Assembly: GCA_965263165.1 (NCBI GenBank)
Contig: OZ253584.1
Location: 2,542,001 to 2,606,000 of the forward strand
Reading direction: 5' to 3'
DNA from: SAR202-VII-2 sp965263165
GTDB taxonomy: Bacteria > Chloroflexota > Dehalococcoidia > Lucifugimonadales > SAR202-VII-2
Length of the DNA stretch: 64,000 nucleotides
Shown here: positions 42,448 to 50,768 of the stretch, in pieces
Position numbering within the stretch: the first letter of the stretch is position 1
Layout of the letters: each line of letters begins with the position of its first letter
Translations under genes and position numbers: made by a program
The notes under the pieces: generated by a model
What the model was told of the DNA's origin: nothing
The model's input: only the letters and a program-made list of their open reading frames with translations
Database searches by the model: none

Positions 42448-42765
42448 ATGGCGGCAAAGATTCGAAAGGGAGATACGGTGGAGATCATGCGGGGCAAGGA
42501 CCGGGGCAAGCGGGGCGCCGTTCAGGGATTGGACCCCAAGAACGGTCTGATTATGGTGGAGGGGCTCAACCAGGTTACGAAGCACGTGCGCCCCAACCCC
42601 AGGATGCGCCAGGCCGGACGGATTACCAGCGAGATGCCGTTGCCTGTTGGCAACGTCCGGTTCGTATGCGTCAATTGCGGAAAGGCCGTCCGGGTGGGTT
42701 TTCAGATGCTCGACGATGGAACTAAGGTCCGGGTGTGCAAACACTGTGGCGAGTCGGTGGAGTAA
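42448..42765 (+). CDS. rplX: 50S ribosomal protein L24
   Basis: A 105-residue assembly-initiating protein with a KOW motif (IRKGDTVEIMRGKDRGKRGA). The C-terminal part contains CVNCGKAVRVGF and CKHCG, a four-Cys zinc-binding pattern found in many but not all bacterial L24 proteins. Its TAA shares a base with the rplE ATG. Confidence 0.95.
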   Translation: MAAKIRKGDTVEIMRGKDRGKRGAVQGLDPKNGLIMVEGLNQVTKHVRPNPRMRQAGRITSEMPLPVGNVRFVCVNCGKAVRVGFQMLDDGTKVRVCKHCGESVE

Positions 42766-43475
42766 TGGACGACAACGAAGTTCAACAGCCAGAGGAAGCC
42801 GCCAAGGCCGAAAAGCCCGCGGCCCAAGAGAAAGCGCCGGCGGCGCCCCGCCAACAGCGGGCGAAGGGCCGGCGTCAGCAACCCAAGGCCACGGCTGAGG
42901 ACGGCAACGCAGCGGCGGAGCCGCCGCCCAGCAGGCCCAGGATGTTGGAGCGCTATCGTCAGGAAGTGGCCCCTGCGATGGTCCGCGACTTCAGCTACGC
43001 CAACGTGATGGAGATTCCGCGGGTCACCAAGGTGGTGGTCAACGTGGGGTTGGGCGAGAGCCTCCTGAATCCGCGGGCGCTTGAAGCAGCAATGGGGGAT
43101 CTCACGGCCATTGTTGGCCAACGCCCCGTCACGACCAAGGCTCGGAAGTCAATCGCCGGATTCAAGCTGCGCAAGGACATGACCATCGGAGCGATGGTGA
43201 CGTTGCGGGGCAGGCGGATGTGGGAGTTCCTGGACAGGCTCATCAACGTGGCCCTGCCCCGGATCCGCGACTTCCGCGGCATATCCCGCCATAGCTTCGA
43301 CGGCCGGGGCAACTTCTCGCTGGGACTGCGCGAGCAAGTCATTTTCCCCGAGATCGACTACAATTCGGTGGACCGGCTGCGCGGCCTGCAGATCGCCATC
43401 GTCACCACGGCAAAGACCGACGAGGAGAGCCTGCGGCTGCTGGAGCATCTGGGCATGCCGTTCAGCAAGAACTGA
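42765..43475 (+). CDS. rplE: 50S ribosomal protein L5 with N-terminal extension
   Basis: The L5 core begins at about residue 59 (MLERYRQEVAPAMVRDFSYA) and continues through IPRVTKVVVNVGLGE, KARKSIAGFKLRKDM and RDFRGISRHSFDGRGNFSLG to the end. About 58 Ala/Glu/Gln-rich residues precede it (EEAAKAEKPAAQEKAPAAPR). The ATG at 42765 overlaps the rplX stop by one base. The internal Met before LERYRQ could be an alternative start without the extension, but no good ribosome site is near it. L5 contacts 5S rRNA and the P-site tRNA. Confidence 0.93.
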   Translation: MDDNEVQQPEEAAKAEKPAAQEKAPAAPRQQRAKGRRQQPKATAEDGNAAAEPPPSRPRMLERYRQEVAPAMVRDFSYANVMEIPRVTKVVVNVGLGESLLNPRALEAAMGDLTAIVGQRPVTTKARKSIAGFKLRKDMTIGAMVTLRGRRMWEFLDRLINVALPRIRDFRGISRHSFDGRGNFSLGLREQVIFPEIDYNSVDRLRGLQIAIVTTAKTDEESLRLLEHLGMPFSKN

Positions 43476-43515
43476 TACCGCCTCCAACGCGGAGGCCGGA
43501 CCAAGGGGAGGATGC

Positions 43516-43701
43516 GTGGCCAAGGTTTCGAAGGTCGTCAAAGACCGCAAGGCGCCGAAGTTTTCGACGCGGCAGCACAATCGGTGCAATCGCTGTGGCC
43601 GTCCCAAGGCCTATATAAGGCACTTCGGGTTGTGCCGCATTTGCTTCCGGCAGTTAGCGCTCCGCGGGGAGTTGCCGGGTATTAGAAAGGCAAGCTGGTA
43701 A
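43516..43701 (+). CDS. rpsZ: 30S ribosomal protein S14 type Z
   Basis: A 61-residue zinc-type S14 with a GTG start. The two Cys pairs CNRCGRPKAYIRHFGLCRIC bind zinc; the C-terminus FRQLALRGELPGIRKASW is the family end. A GGAGG lies upstream. It follows rplE by 40 bp. Confidence 0.96.
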   Translation: MAKVSKVVKDRKAPKFSTRQHNRCNRCGRPKAYIRHFGLCRICFRQLALRGELPGIRKASW

Positions 43702-43732
43702 TTGGGCCTCAGGCCCAGAAGCAGGAAGGGAA

Positions 43733-44134
43733 ATGTCAGTAAGCGACCCCATAGCCGACATGTTGACCAGGATTCGCAATAGCGTCATGGCCCGCCACGA
43801 CGCCGTGCTCGTCCCCGCCTCCAAGCCGAAGATAGCCCTGGCTCGAATCCTGAAGGAGGAGAGCTTCATCAGGGACTACGAGGTGGTGAGGGGGCCCACG
43901 CCGCAGAAGTTGATACGGGTATTCCTTCGCTACTACGAGGACAAGCGGCCCGCGATTGCGGGCCTGCGCAGGGTCAGCAAGCCCGGCCTCCGCGTCTACG
44001 TGGCGAAGCATGAGATACCCAGACACTACGGTGGGGTTGGTATCTCCATTGTGTCCACTCCTGAGGGCATGATGCCCGGCCAGGAGGCGTGGAAGAAGGG
44101 CATTGGCGGCGAGCTAATGTGCTACGTCTGGTAG
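43733..44134 (+). CDS. rpsH: 30S ribosomal protein S8
   Basis: A 133-residue 16S-binding protein, translational repressor of the spc block in E. coli. SVSDPIADMLTRIRNSVMAR, ILKEESFIRDYEV, RRVSKPGLRVYVAKHEIP and the C-terminal GVGISIVSTPEGMMPGQEAW with GGELMCYVW are all present. Confidence 0.97.
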   Translation: MSVSDPIADMLTRIRNSVMARHDAVLVPASKPKIALARILKEESFIRDYEVVRGPTPQKLIRVFLRYYEDKRPAIAGLRRVSKPGLRVYVAKHEIPRHYGGVGISIVSTPEGMMPGQEAWKKGIGGELMCYVW

Positions 44135-44144
44135 GAGTTCCTCT

Positions 44145-44693
44145 ATGTCGAGAATCGGACGAAAACCCATTCCCGTGCCTGGCAACGTCGATGTGCAAAT
44201 CGCCGGCAGCAGTGTCACGGTCAAAGGTCCATTGGGGACGCTGTTCCGGGAGTTTCACCCGGACATGGGCATTGCCCCCGCCGACGGGACCCTCGTGGTC
44301 ACCCGGCCCACCGACCACCGGTTTCACCGGTCGCTCCATGGTCTGACGCGGGCGCTGCTGAGCAACATGGTGGTGGGTGTGAGCGACGGCTTCACCAAGG
44401 TCATCGAAATGGTGGGCGTGGGGTATCGGGCCCAGCAGCAGGGACAGGGGATCAGCCTGGCGGCGGGATTCACGCACACGGTGGAGATCCAACCCGACCC
44501 TGGCGTCACCCTGACCGTTGAGGGCAACAATCGCATCCTAGTTCAGGGCAGCGACCGCGAGTCCGTGGGACACCAGGCCGCCCGGATAAGGGCCATACGG
44601 CCCCCCAACCGGTACACCGGGAAGGGCATCCGCTACTCCGGCGAGGTGGTGCGGCTCAAGGCGGGTAAAGCTGCAGCAGGAAGGAAACGCTAG
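44145..44693 (+). CDS. rplF: 50S ribosomal protein L6
   Basis: A 182-residue protein near the GTPase-associated centre. MSRIGRKPIPVPGNVDVQIA, VKGPLGTLFREFHP, and the C-terminal signature PNRYTGKGIRYSGEVVRLKA are normal. It starts 10 bp after rpsH and ends one base before rplR. Confidence 0.97.
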   Translation: MSRIGRKPIPVPGNVDVQIAGSSVTVKGPLGTLFREFHPDMGIAPADGTLVVTRPTDHRFHRSLHGLTRALLSNMVVGVSDGFTKVIEMVGVGYRAQQQGQGISLAAGFTHTVEIQPDPGVTLTVEGNNRILVQGSDRESVGHQAARIRAIRPPNRYTGKGIRYSGEVVRLKAGKAAAGRKR

Positions 44694-44694
44694 C

Positions 44695-45063
44695 ATGGCT
44701 GAGATCAAGAATGCGCGCCGGCAACGGATTCAGCGTCACAAACGCGTTCGCCGCAAGGTTGGCGGCAACGCGGAACGCCCTCGTTTGGCGGTCTTCCGCA
44801 GCCTTCAGCACGTCTACGCACAGGTGATCGACGACAGCCAGGGCCGGACGCTCACCGCGGCCTCCAGTATGGAGCCCGAGGTGCGTTCGCAGGCCTCGGG
44901 CAAGTCCAAGGCGGAAGTTTCCAAGATCGTGGGGGCTCTCGTGGCCCGCAGGGCCAAGGGGGCCGGTATTGATAAGGTGGTGTTCGACCGAGGCGGGTAC
45001 AAGTACCACGGTCGGGTGAAGGCTTTGGCGGATTCAGCGCGCCAGGAGGGCTTGATAATTTAG
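44695..45063 (+). CDS. rplR: 50S ribosomal protein L18
   Basis: A 122-residue 5S rRNA-binding protein. RQRIQRHKRVRRKVGGNAER, PRLAVFRSLQHVYAQVIDD and DKVVFDRGGYKYHGRVKALA are the conserved blocks. Separated by one base from rplF and 2 bp from rpsE. Confidence 0.97.
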   Translation: MAEIKNARRQRIQRHKRVRRKVGGNAERPRLAVFRSLQHVYAQVIDDSQGRTLTAASSMEPEVRSQASGKSKAEVSKIVGALVARRAKGAGIDKVVFDRGGYKYHGRVKALADSARQEGLII

Positions 45064-45065
45064 CT

Positions 45066-45845
45066 ATGACCACCAATCAGAACCGCCAAGACCGCGTCGA
45101 CCCTTCAGACCTCAACCTCACGGAGAAGGTGGTGCAAATCCGCCGTGTGGCCAAGGTGGTCAAGGGTGGCCGGCGCCTCAGCTTCAACGCCATGGTCGTC
45201 ATCGGCGATGGCGACGGACACGTGGGCATCGGACTGGGCCGGGCCACGGCTGTGCCGGACGCCGTGCGCAAGGGCACGGCCATCGCCCGCAAGAGCCTCG
45301 TCCGGGTGTCCCGGCGAGGCAACACGGTGCCCCACGAGACCATTGCGCGCCACGGGCCGGCGCGGGTGCTCATAAAGCCCGCGTCCGCCGGGACCGGGAT
45401 CATCGCCGGGGGCGCAGTGCGAGCCGTCCTGGAGCAGGCCGGCATCAAGGATGTGATCAGCAAGTGCCTGGGCAGCAGAAACCCCATCAACGTGGCCAAG
45501 GCCACGGTCAATGGGCTGGCCTCCATGCGTGATCCCGCGGTTGAGCTAGCGCGCCGCAAGGGTATTTCCCTATCCGCCGCCGTCGCCGCCATCAGGGCGC
45601 CCGCGCCTGAGGTTGTGGCCCCGCGGGAGGTCGCCCTGCCGGACGAACCCGCTCCGCAGCCGTCTGCCGAGGCGGATGCCGCCGGAGCGCCGACCGCCGC
45701 AGTTGGGGAGACCCCGGCGGGAGAGGAAGCGGCGTCCACAGGCCCCACCCGGGAAAGCGGCCCGGAGCAACGCATATTCTCGCCCGAAGACGATTCCAGC
45801 GAGGGAGCCCCCGCGGCGGAAGCCGGAGGGGATGCCTCCTCTTAG
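45066..45845 (+). CDS. rpsE: 30S ribosomal protein S5 with C-terminal extension
   Basis: A 259-residue protein. The S5 core is complete by about residue 178: NLTEKVVQIRRVAKVVKGGR, the RRLSFNAMVVIGDGDGHVG motif, VLEQAGIKDVISKCLGSRNP and NVAKATVNGLASM. The last 80 or so residues are Ala/Glu/Pro-rich (PSAEADAAGAPTAAVGETPA), another acidic tail of the kind seen on L4, S17 and L13. S5 takes part in decoding fidelity and mRNA unwinding. Confidence 0.95.
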   Translation: MTTNQNRQDRVDPSDLNLTEKVVQIRRVAKVVKGGRRLSFNAMVVIGDGDGHVGIGLGRATAVPDAVRKGTAIARKSLVRVSRRGNTVPHETIARHGPARVLIKPASAGTGIIAGGAVRAVLEQAGIKDVISKCLGSRNPINVAKATVNGLASMRDPAVELARRKGISLSAAVAAIRAPAPEVVAPREVALPDEPAPQPSAEADAAGAPTAAVGETPAGEEAASTGPTRESGPEQRIFSPEDDSSEGAPAAEAGGDASS

Positions 45846-45884
45846 CCGCTGCCGAAACGCAGCAACCGGTAGGTAACCAAGTTC

Positions 45885-46079
45885 ATGGGAAAGCTACGCA
45901 TCACCTGGAAGAAAAGCGCCATTGGCTACAATAAGAAGCAGCGGGCCGTTGTCCAGGCTTTGGGCCTGCGGCGGCTGAACCACACCGTGGAGCACTACGA
46001 CACGCCCATCATCAGGGGTATGGCCAACAAGGTCATCCACCTCCTGCATGTCGAAGAAGTGTCCGAGGGAGAGGCCTAA
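45885..46079 (+). CDS. rpmD: 50S ribosomal protein L30
   Basis: A 64-residue protein. KLRITWKKSAIGYNKKQRAV and VQALGLRRLNHTVEHYDTPI followed by IRGMANKVIHLLHVEEV match the family. It lies between rpsE and rplO in the standard order. Confidence 0.94.
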   Translation: MGKLRITWKKSAIGYNKKQRAVVQALGLRRLNHTVEHYDTPIIRGMANKVIHLLHVEEVSEGEA

Positions 46080-46084
46080 CCACC

Positions 46085-46534
46085 ATGCGCATGCATCAAC
46101 TGCAACCGGCCAAGGGGGCCGTTCGTAAACGCCTCCGCTTGGGCCGAGGCGACGCCAGCGGCTCGGGCAGCTACTCCGGCCGCGGTATGAAAGGGCAGAA
46201 GTCGCGCAGCGGCGGCGGCGTGCCCCCCTGGTTCGAGGGTGGCCAGCTTCCGTTGGTGAAGCGGATGCCCTATCGCCGGGGGTTTACCAACATCTTCCGG
46301 AAGGTCTACGCCGAGGTGAACCTGGACAGGCTGGGGGACTTCCCAGCCGGCGCTGAGGTGACCCCCGACGCTCTGGTGGCGGCCCGTCTGCTGAAGAACA
46401 CGCGGACACCAGTGAAGGTCATGGCAAGGGGTGACCTCGACAGGGCCTTGAACGTCTCCGCCCACCGGTTCACGGCCGCTGCAAGGGCGAAGATCGAAGC
46501 TGCTGGAGGCTCGGTAACGGAGCTCAAGGCTTAA
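46085..46534 (+). CDS. rplO: 50S ribosomal protein L15
   Basis: A 149-residue late-assembly protein. The start MRMHQLQPAKGAVRKRLRLG leads into the glycine-rich RGDASGSGSYSGRGMKGQKS. GGGVPPWFEGGQLPLVKRMP and the C-terminal FTAAARAKIEAAGGSV are typical. A second in-frame Met two codons in could also start it. Its stop shares a base with the secY ATG. Confidence 0.96.
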   Translation: MRMHQLQPAKGAVRKRLRLGRGDASGSGSYSGRGMKGQKSRSGGGVPPWFEGGQLPLVKRMPYRRGFTNIFRKVYAEVNLDRLGDFPAGAEVTPDALVAARLLKNTRTPVKVMARGDLDRALNVSAHRFTAAARAKIEAAGGSVTELKA

Positions 46535-47880
46535 TGCGTCCCGCAGCGGCCAGCCGGCAACAGACAGGGCGCCCTGCCCTGCTTCAGGCCATGATCGACG
46601 CCTTCAGGGTCCCTGACCTTCGGGCCAAGATCCTGTTCACGATCATGATCCTGGTGCTGTTCCGATTCATTGCCCACGTGCCGGTCCCCGGTGCCGAACG
46701 GGAGGCCCTAGCCGGCTTCTTCAACGACCCCAACAACCAGCTCTTCGGGCTATTGGACATCTTCAGCGGCGGAGCGCTGCGTAACCTCAGCATAGCCGCC
46801 CTCGGCGTCTATCCCTATATCACGGCGTCCATCGTGATGCAGCTCATGGTCCCGGTCATTCCGGGGCTCAAGAACCTATCGCAGGAAGGTGAATGGGGCC
46901 GTCAGCGGATCAACCAGATCACGCACCTGTTGGCCGTTCCCGTGGCGATGGCCCAGGGCTACGGCCAGTTGCTCATTCTGCAACAGGCGGGCGTCTTTGG
47001 CGGGCTCTCCTTCAGCGGCGGGCAACTCCTCACATCAATTGCTATCATTCTTGGCCTTGCCGCCGGAACTATGCTGCTCGTCTGGATGGGCGAGCTGATC
47101 ACAGAACGCGGCATTGGCAACGGCATATCCCTGATCATCTTCGCCGGCGTGGTGGCGGGCTTCCCGCAGTTGATCCAGCAGGGCTATCTAAGCAGGGGGA
47201 ACCTCACCGGGCTGCTCGTCTTCGTCGCCATCGGCCTTGGGCTCATCTTTCTCATCGTTATCTTCAATGAGGCCGAGCGCCGGATCCCCGTGCAATACGG
47301 GCGCAGCGTCTTCCAAGGGGGACGCATGTACAGGCAGGGAGGGGCGACGCATCTGCCCATACGGGTCAACTCCGCCGGCATGATCCCGTTGATCTTCGCG
47401 TTTTCCGTGGTCATCCTTCCGGGCACCATCGCCAGCTACTTCGCTCAACCCGGAGACACTGCGATTATTTCCCGGGTGGCGCTGGCGATATACAACCTCT
47501 TCAACTCCACGGGGCCGGTGTACTGGCTCGCCATCTTCGTCCTTGTTGTGGCCTTTGCATTCTTCTATACGATTGTCGTATTCCAACAGCAGGACTTGGC
47601 AAAGAATCTGCAACGCAACGGTGGTTTCATACCAGGAATCCGCCCAGGTAGACCGACCAGCGACTACCTCAACAGGATTATTTTGCGTGTCACGTGGGGC
47701 GGCGCCTTCTTCCTGGGCTTCGTGGCGGTCGCGCCCTATTTGGCCAGCCTCGTCACCAGTGTGAACGCAATCACGCTCTCCAGTACGGCCCTCCTCATCC
47801 TGGTCGGCGTGGCCTTGGATACGATGCGCCAATTGGAGGCGCAATTGATGATGAGAAACTACGAAGGCTTCCTGAAATAG
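46534..47880 (+). CDS. secY: Preprotein translocase subunit SecY
   Basis: A 448-residue channel protein with ten hydrophobic segments. The plug-region FGLLDIFSGGALRNLSIAALG, YITASIVMQLM, GNGISLIIFAG, RRIPVQYGRSVFQGG and the ring and cytoplasmic loops are conserved. C-terminal LEAQLMMRNYEGFLK is the family ending. It forms the export pore used by the many lipoproteins and anchored proteins of this genome. Overlaps rplO by one base and precedes adk by 3 bp. Confidence 0.98.
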   Translation: MRPAAASRQQTGRPALLQAMIDAFRVPDLRAKILFTIMILVLFRFIAHVPVPGAEREALAGFFNDPNNQLFGLLDIFSGGALRNLSIAALGVYPYITASIVMQLMVPVIPGLKNLSQEGEWGRQRINQITHLLAVPVAMAQGYGQLLILQQAGVFGGLSFSGGQLLTSIAIILGLAAGTMLLVWMGELITERGIGNGISLIIFAGVVAGFPQLIQQGYLSRGNLTGLLVFVAIGLGLIFLIVIFNEAERRIPVQYGRSVFQGGRMYRQGGATHLPIRVNSAGMIPLIFAFSVVILPGTIASYFAQPGDTAIISRVALAIYNLFNSTGPVYWLAIFVLVVAFAFFYTIVVFQQQDLAKNLQRNGGFIPGIRPGRPTSDYLNRIILRVTWGGAFFLGFVAVAPYLASLVTSVNAITLSSTALLILVGVALDTMRQLEAQLMMRNYEGFLK

Positions 47881-47883
47881 CGC

Positions 47884-48525
47884 ATGCGAATACTTTTGCT
47901 AGGGCCCCCGGGGGCCGGAAAGGGCACCCAGGCCGGAACCGTGGCTGAGAAGCTGGGCGCGCCCCACGTCGCCACGGGCGACATATTTCGAGAGAACGTT
48001 GGCCAGGCCACCGAGTTGGGAATCCTGGCCAAGCAGTACATGGATCAAGGCCAGCTCGTCCCTGACGATGTCACCATCGCCATGGTGCTGGACCGCTTGG
48101 GCCGGGACGATTGCGCCAACGGCGTGGTACTAGACGGCTTCCCGCGCACCATCGCTCAGGCGGAGGCCTTGGACCTAGCCCTTGCAGCCAAGGGCCAGCA
48201 GATTGATCGAGCGCTGCTTGTTGAGGTATCCGAGGACGAGTTGGTGAGCCGGCTCAGCGGGCGCAGGGTATGCCCAGGTTGCCAGCACTCCTACCACGTG
48301 GTGGAGGCGCCTCCAGGGGCCGAGGGCGTTTGCGACGATTGCGGCGGCAGGCTGGAGCAGCGGCCCGACGACGCGCCGGACAAGATACGGATCCGGTTCC
48401 AGGTGTACGCGGACCAGACGGCCCCGCTCGTTGGGTATTTTGAGATGCAGGGCAAGCTGACGAGAATCAACGGAGAGCAACCGATTGAAGCAGTGACCCG
48501 CGACCTCGCGGCATCACTGCTTTGA
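47884..48525 (+). CDS. adk: Adenylate kinase, zinc-LID type
   Basis: A 213-residue enzyme, ATP + AMP = 2 ADP. The P-loop is GPPGAGKGTQ at residues 7-16, the AMP site includes ATGDIFRENV and VLDGFPRTIAQAEAL, and the LID has the four Cys CPGCQHSY and CDDCGG that bind zinc. A D(D/N)xPDKIRIR segment follows. Its 3-bp spacing from secY is the usual coupling. Confidence 0.97.
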   Translation: MRILLLGPPGAGKGTQAGTVAEKLGAPHVATGDIFRENVGQATELGILAKQYMDQGQLVPDDVTIAMVLDRLGRDDCANGVVLDGFPRTIAQAEALDLALAAKGQQIDRALLVEVSEDELVSRLSGRRVCPGCQHSYHVVEAPPGAEGVCDDCGGRLEQRPDDAPDKIRIRFQVYADQTAPLVGYFEMQGKLTRINGEQPIEAVTRDLAASLL

Positions 48526-48644
48526 GGCATAGAGCATTGCCCCATCACAGCCACGGCGCTCACAGGGAACGTCGCGGGCCTCATGCGGCGGTTGGGACCA
48601 GCGCTGGGGAAATAGGGCTTGGCAAGCGGTCCATCGGTTGGGCT

Positions 48645-48673
48645 TTGGACTTTCCAGCAGGAACGAGTACAAT
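48645..48673 (+). promoter_or_regulatory. Internal promoter ahead of map
   Basis: TTGGAC (48645-48650), 17 bp, TACAAT (48668-48673), in the 207-bp gap between adk and map. Confidence 0.7.
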
Positions 48674-48686
48674 AGAGAGCAGGCAT

Positions 48687-48720
48687 CCCCGCCCGCAGCG
48701 GCAAGGCAGCGCCGGCGGGG
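48687..48720 (+). promoter_or_regulatory. Leader hairpin before map
   Basis: CCCCGCC (48687-48693) pairs with GGCGGGG (48714-48720), just downstream of the internal promoter and 12 bp ahead of the map start. It could modulate map-infA expression. Confidence 0.45.
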
Positions 48721-48732
48721 TATGTTGACGTT

Positions 48733-49548
48733 ATGAACAACAGCTTCGTTTTTACCGCCGCGGCGGACCAACAGCAGGATGGGATAACCATCAAATCGGC
48801 CCGCGAGCTCAACGCCATGCGGCAGGCTGGGCGCGTCGTGGCATGGACGGTTGAGGCCCTCCTCGCCGCTGTCCGGCCCGGCATGACCACAGGGGAGTTG
48901 GATGGCGTGGCGCGCCGGGAGATAGCCCGGCACGGGGCAGCGCCGTCATTCCTGGGCTACCGGGGATTTCCCGCCACGATCTGCACCTCGCTGAACGAGG
49001 AGATCGTACACGGCATTCCCGGCGACCGCGTCCTGCAGGAGGGAGACCTCATAAAGCTGGATTGCGGCGCCATCGTCGACGGCGTCCATGCCGACTCGGC
49101 GGTAACCGTGGGTGTTGGCAGCGTCACGTCTGAGCAGGAGGAGTTGCTGCGGGTTACGCGCAACAGCTTGGAAGCAGGCATCAGCGCCAGCCGGGGCGGC
49201 GCCCGCGTCGGGGACATTGGGGCCGCTGTAGAGGGCTACGTTGCCACACAGGGAGACTACGGGGTCGTCAGAGAATACGTGGGGCACGGGATTGGGCGGC
49301 GGTTGCACGAAGAACCACAAGTGCCCAATTACGCCCAGCCCTCGAAGGGTTCCCTGCTCAGACCCGGAATGGCCTTGGCCATTGAGCCGATGGTGAACCT
49401 GGGCACGTGGCGCACAAGAGTGCTGGACGATGGATGGACGGTGCTGACGGCGGACGGAAAGCTGTCGGCCCATTTCGAACACACGATGATCATTACGGAC
49501 GGCGAGGCAGAGGTAGTAACCCGCCGCCAACATGAGGAAACGCTCTAG
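48733..49548 (+). CDS. map: Methionine aminopeptidase type I
   Basis: A 271-residue metalloenzyme that removes the initiator Met. The ligand set is visible: Asp in IKLDCGAIVDGVHADSAVTV (two Asp), His in EYVGHGIGRRLHEEPQVPN, Glu in AIEPMVNLG and Glu in HFEHTMIITDGEAEVV. A GYRGFPATICTSLNEEIVHG segment precedes. The first 20 or so residues are not conserved; the start at 48733 has no strong ribosome site. Own promoter upstream. Confidence 0.96.
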   Translation: MNNSFVFTAAADQQQDGITIKSARELNAMRQAGRVVAWTVEALLAAVRPGMTTGELDGVARREIARHGAAPSFLGYRGFPATICTSLNEEIVHGIPGDRVLQEGDLIKLDCGAIVDGVHADSAVTVGVGSVTSEQEELLRVTRNSLEAGISASRGGARVGDIGAAVEGYVATQGDYGVVREYVGHGIGRRLHEEPQVPNYAQPSKGSLLRPGMALAIEPMVNLGTWRTRVLDDGWTVLTADGKLSAHFEHTMIITDGEAEVVTRRQHEETL

Positions 49549-49563
49549 ACGGTAAGGAGGTCG

Positions 49564-49782
49564 ATGGCGAAGAAGGAGAGCATTGAAGTCGAGGGGTTGG
49601 TCAAGGAGGCGCTGCCCAACGCTTCCTTCCGCGTAGAGCTGGCCAACGGGCACCTGGTTCTGGCCCATGCCTCCGGTAAGATACGTCTCCACTTCATCCG
49701 GGTTCTGCCTGGCGACCGCGTCCTAGTGGAACTCTCTCCCTACGACCTCACCCGCGGCCGAATCACCTACCGGTTCAAGTAG
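49564..49782 (+). CDS. infA: Translation initiation factor IF-1
   Basis: A 72-residue OB-fold protein. AKKESIEVEGLVKEALPNAS, RVELANGHLVLAHASGKIRL and RVLPGDRVLVELSPYDLTRG with RITYRFK at the end are typical. AAGGAGG immediately precedes the ATG. Followed by rpmJ. Confidence 0.97.
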   Translation: MAKKESIEVEGLVKEALPNASFRVELANGHLVLAHASGKIRLHFIRVLPGDRVLVELSPYDLTRGRITYRFK

Positions 49783-49820
49783 GCGTTGCGTCCCGCCAGC
49801 CACTGAAAGGAACTATTGCT

Positions 49821-49934
49821 ATGAAAGTGAGAAGTTCGGCCAAGCCGATGTGCGACAAGTGCAAAATCATCCGTCGGAGAGGTGTGGTGCTGGTTATTTG
49901 CGAGAACCCGCGCCACCGCCAGAGACAGGGATAG
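49821..49934 (+). CDS. rpmJ: 50S ribosomal protein L36
   Basis: A 37-residue protein, easily missed because of its size. It starts MKVRSSAKPMCDKCKIIRRR and continues GVVLVICENPRHRQRQG before TAG. The zinc ligands CDKC, C and H are in the normal places. GAAAGGAA lies upstream of the ATG. Standard infA-rpmJ-rpsM order. Confidence 0.95.
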   Translation: MKVRSSAKPMCDKCKIIRRRGVVLVICENPRHRQRQG

Positions 49935-49944
49935 GAGGCAAACG

Positions 49945-50328
49945 ATGGCTCTAGTAGCCGGCGTCAACATTCCGGACAACAAACGAGTCGAGATCGCTCT
50001 GCGGCGAGTGCATGGCGTGGGGCCTACGCGCTCCAAGGAGATCGTGGCCAGGCTTGGCATCGAGGGCAACCCTCGCATCTCCGAGCTCACCGACCAGGAC
50101 ATGAGCCGCATCCGCGAGGTCATAGACCGGGAATACACGGTGGAGGGTGACCTGCGGCGCGAGGTGAACCTCAACATTCGCCGCCTCATCGACATCGGGA
50201 GCTACCGGGGGCTGAGGCACCGCCACAACCTGCCGGCGCGGGGCCAGCAGACCCGCACCAATGCACGTACCCGCCGCGGGGCGCGGAAGACGGTGGCCGG
50301 ACGCCGCCGCACCTTCGCCAAGAAGTAA
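49945..50328 (+). CDS. rpsM: 30S ribosomal protein S13
   Basis: A 127-residue head protein contacting the P-site tRNA. The ATG at 49945 (MALVAGVNIPDNKRVEIALR) has AGGAGG upstream. RVHGVGPTRSKEIVARLGI, the IGSYRGLRHRHNLPARGQQT signature and the basic C-terminus RTFAKK are normal. Begins 10 bp after rpmJ. Confidence 0.97.
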   Translation: MALVAGVNIPDNKRVEIALRRVHGVGPTRSKEIVARLGIEGNPRISELTDQDMSRIREVIDREYTVEGDLRREVNLNIRRLIDIGSYRGLRHRHNLPARGQQTRTNARTRRGARKTVAGRRRTFAKK

Positions 50329-50361
50329 TCGCTTCAGAAGCAAACGCATCAAAGGAGAAAC

Positions 50362-50751
50362 ATGGCGCGCCAGCGAACGCGAACCCGCCGCCGGGAACGC
50401 AAATCCGTACCCGTGGGCAGGGCCTACGTCCAGTCCACCTTCAACAACTCGCTCATCACGCTTACGGACCCGCAGGGAAATGTGATTTCGTGGAGCAGCT
50501 CGGGATCCGTGGGCTTCAAGGGGTCCCGGAAGGGCACCGCGTTCGCCGCCCAGAGGGCGGCTGAAGCTGCGGCCCGCAAGGCAATGGAGCATGGGCTGCA
50601 CCAGATAGACGTTTACGTCAAGGGCGCCGGCTCCGGCCGCGAGGCCGCCATCCGCGCGCTGCAGGTGGCGGGCTTGCACGTCACAGGTATCATCGACGTA
50701 ACCCCTGTTCCACACAACGGTTGCCGGCCACCCAAACAGCGCCGGGTCTAA
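50362..50751 (+). CDS. rpsK: 30S ribosomal protein S11
   Basis: A 129-residue platform protein. VGRAYVQSTFNNSLITLTDP, GNVISWSSSGSVGFKGSRKG and the C-terminal ITDVTPVPHNGCRPP-like IDVTPVPHNGCRPPKQRRV are conserved. The N-terminal ARQRTRTRRRERKSVPV is basic, as usual. A AAGGAGA precedes the ATG. Confidence 0.97.
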   Translation: MARQRTRTRRRERKSVPVGRAYVQSTFNNSLITLTDPQGNVISWSSSGSVGFKGSRKGTAFAAQRAAEAAARKAMEHGLHQIDVYVKGAGSGREAAIRALQVAGLHVTGIIDVTPVPHNGCRPPKQRRV

Positions 50752-50768
50752 GGAGTTCGCACGAGCAT

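Noticed and set aside
40740..42509. Long 589-codon open frame antisense to rpsQ, rich in Ser/Thr/Ala repeats
   Set aside because: It is the mirror of the 48-bp repeats of the S17 tail. It has no ribosome site or family match and runs through known genes.
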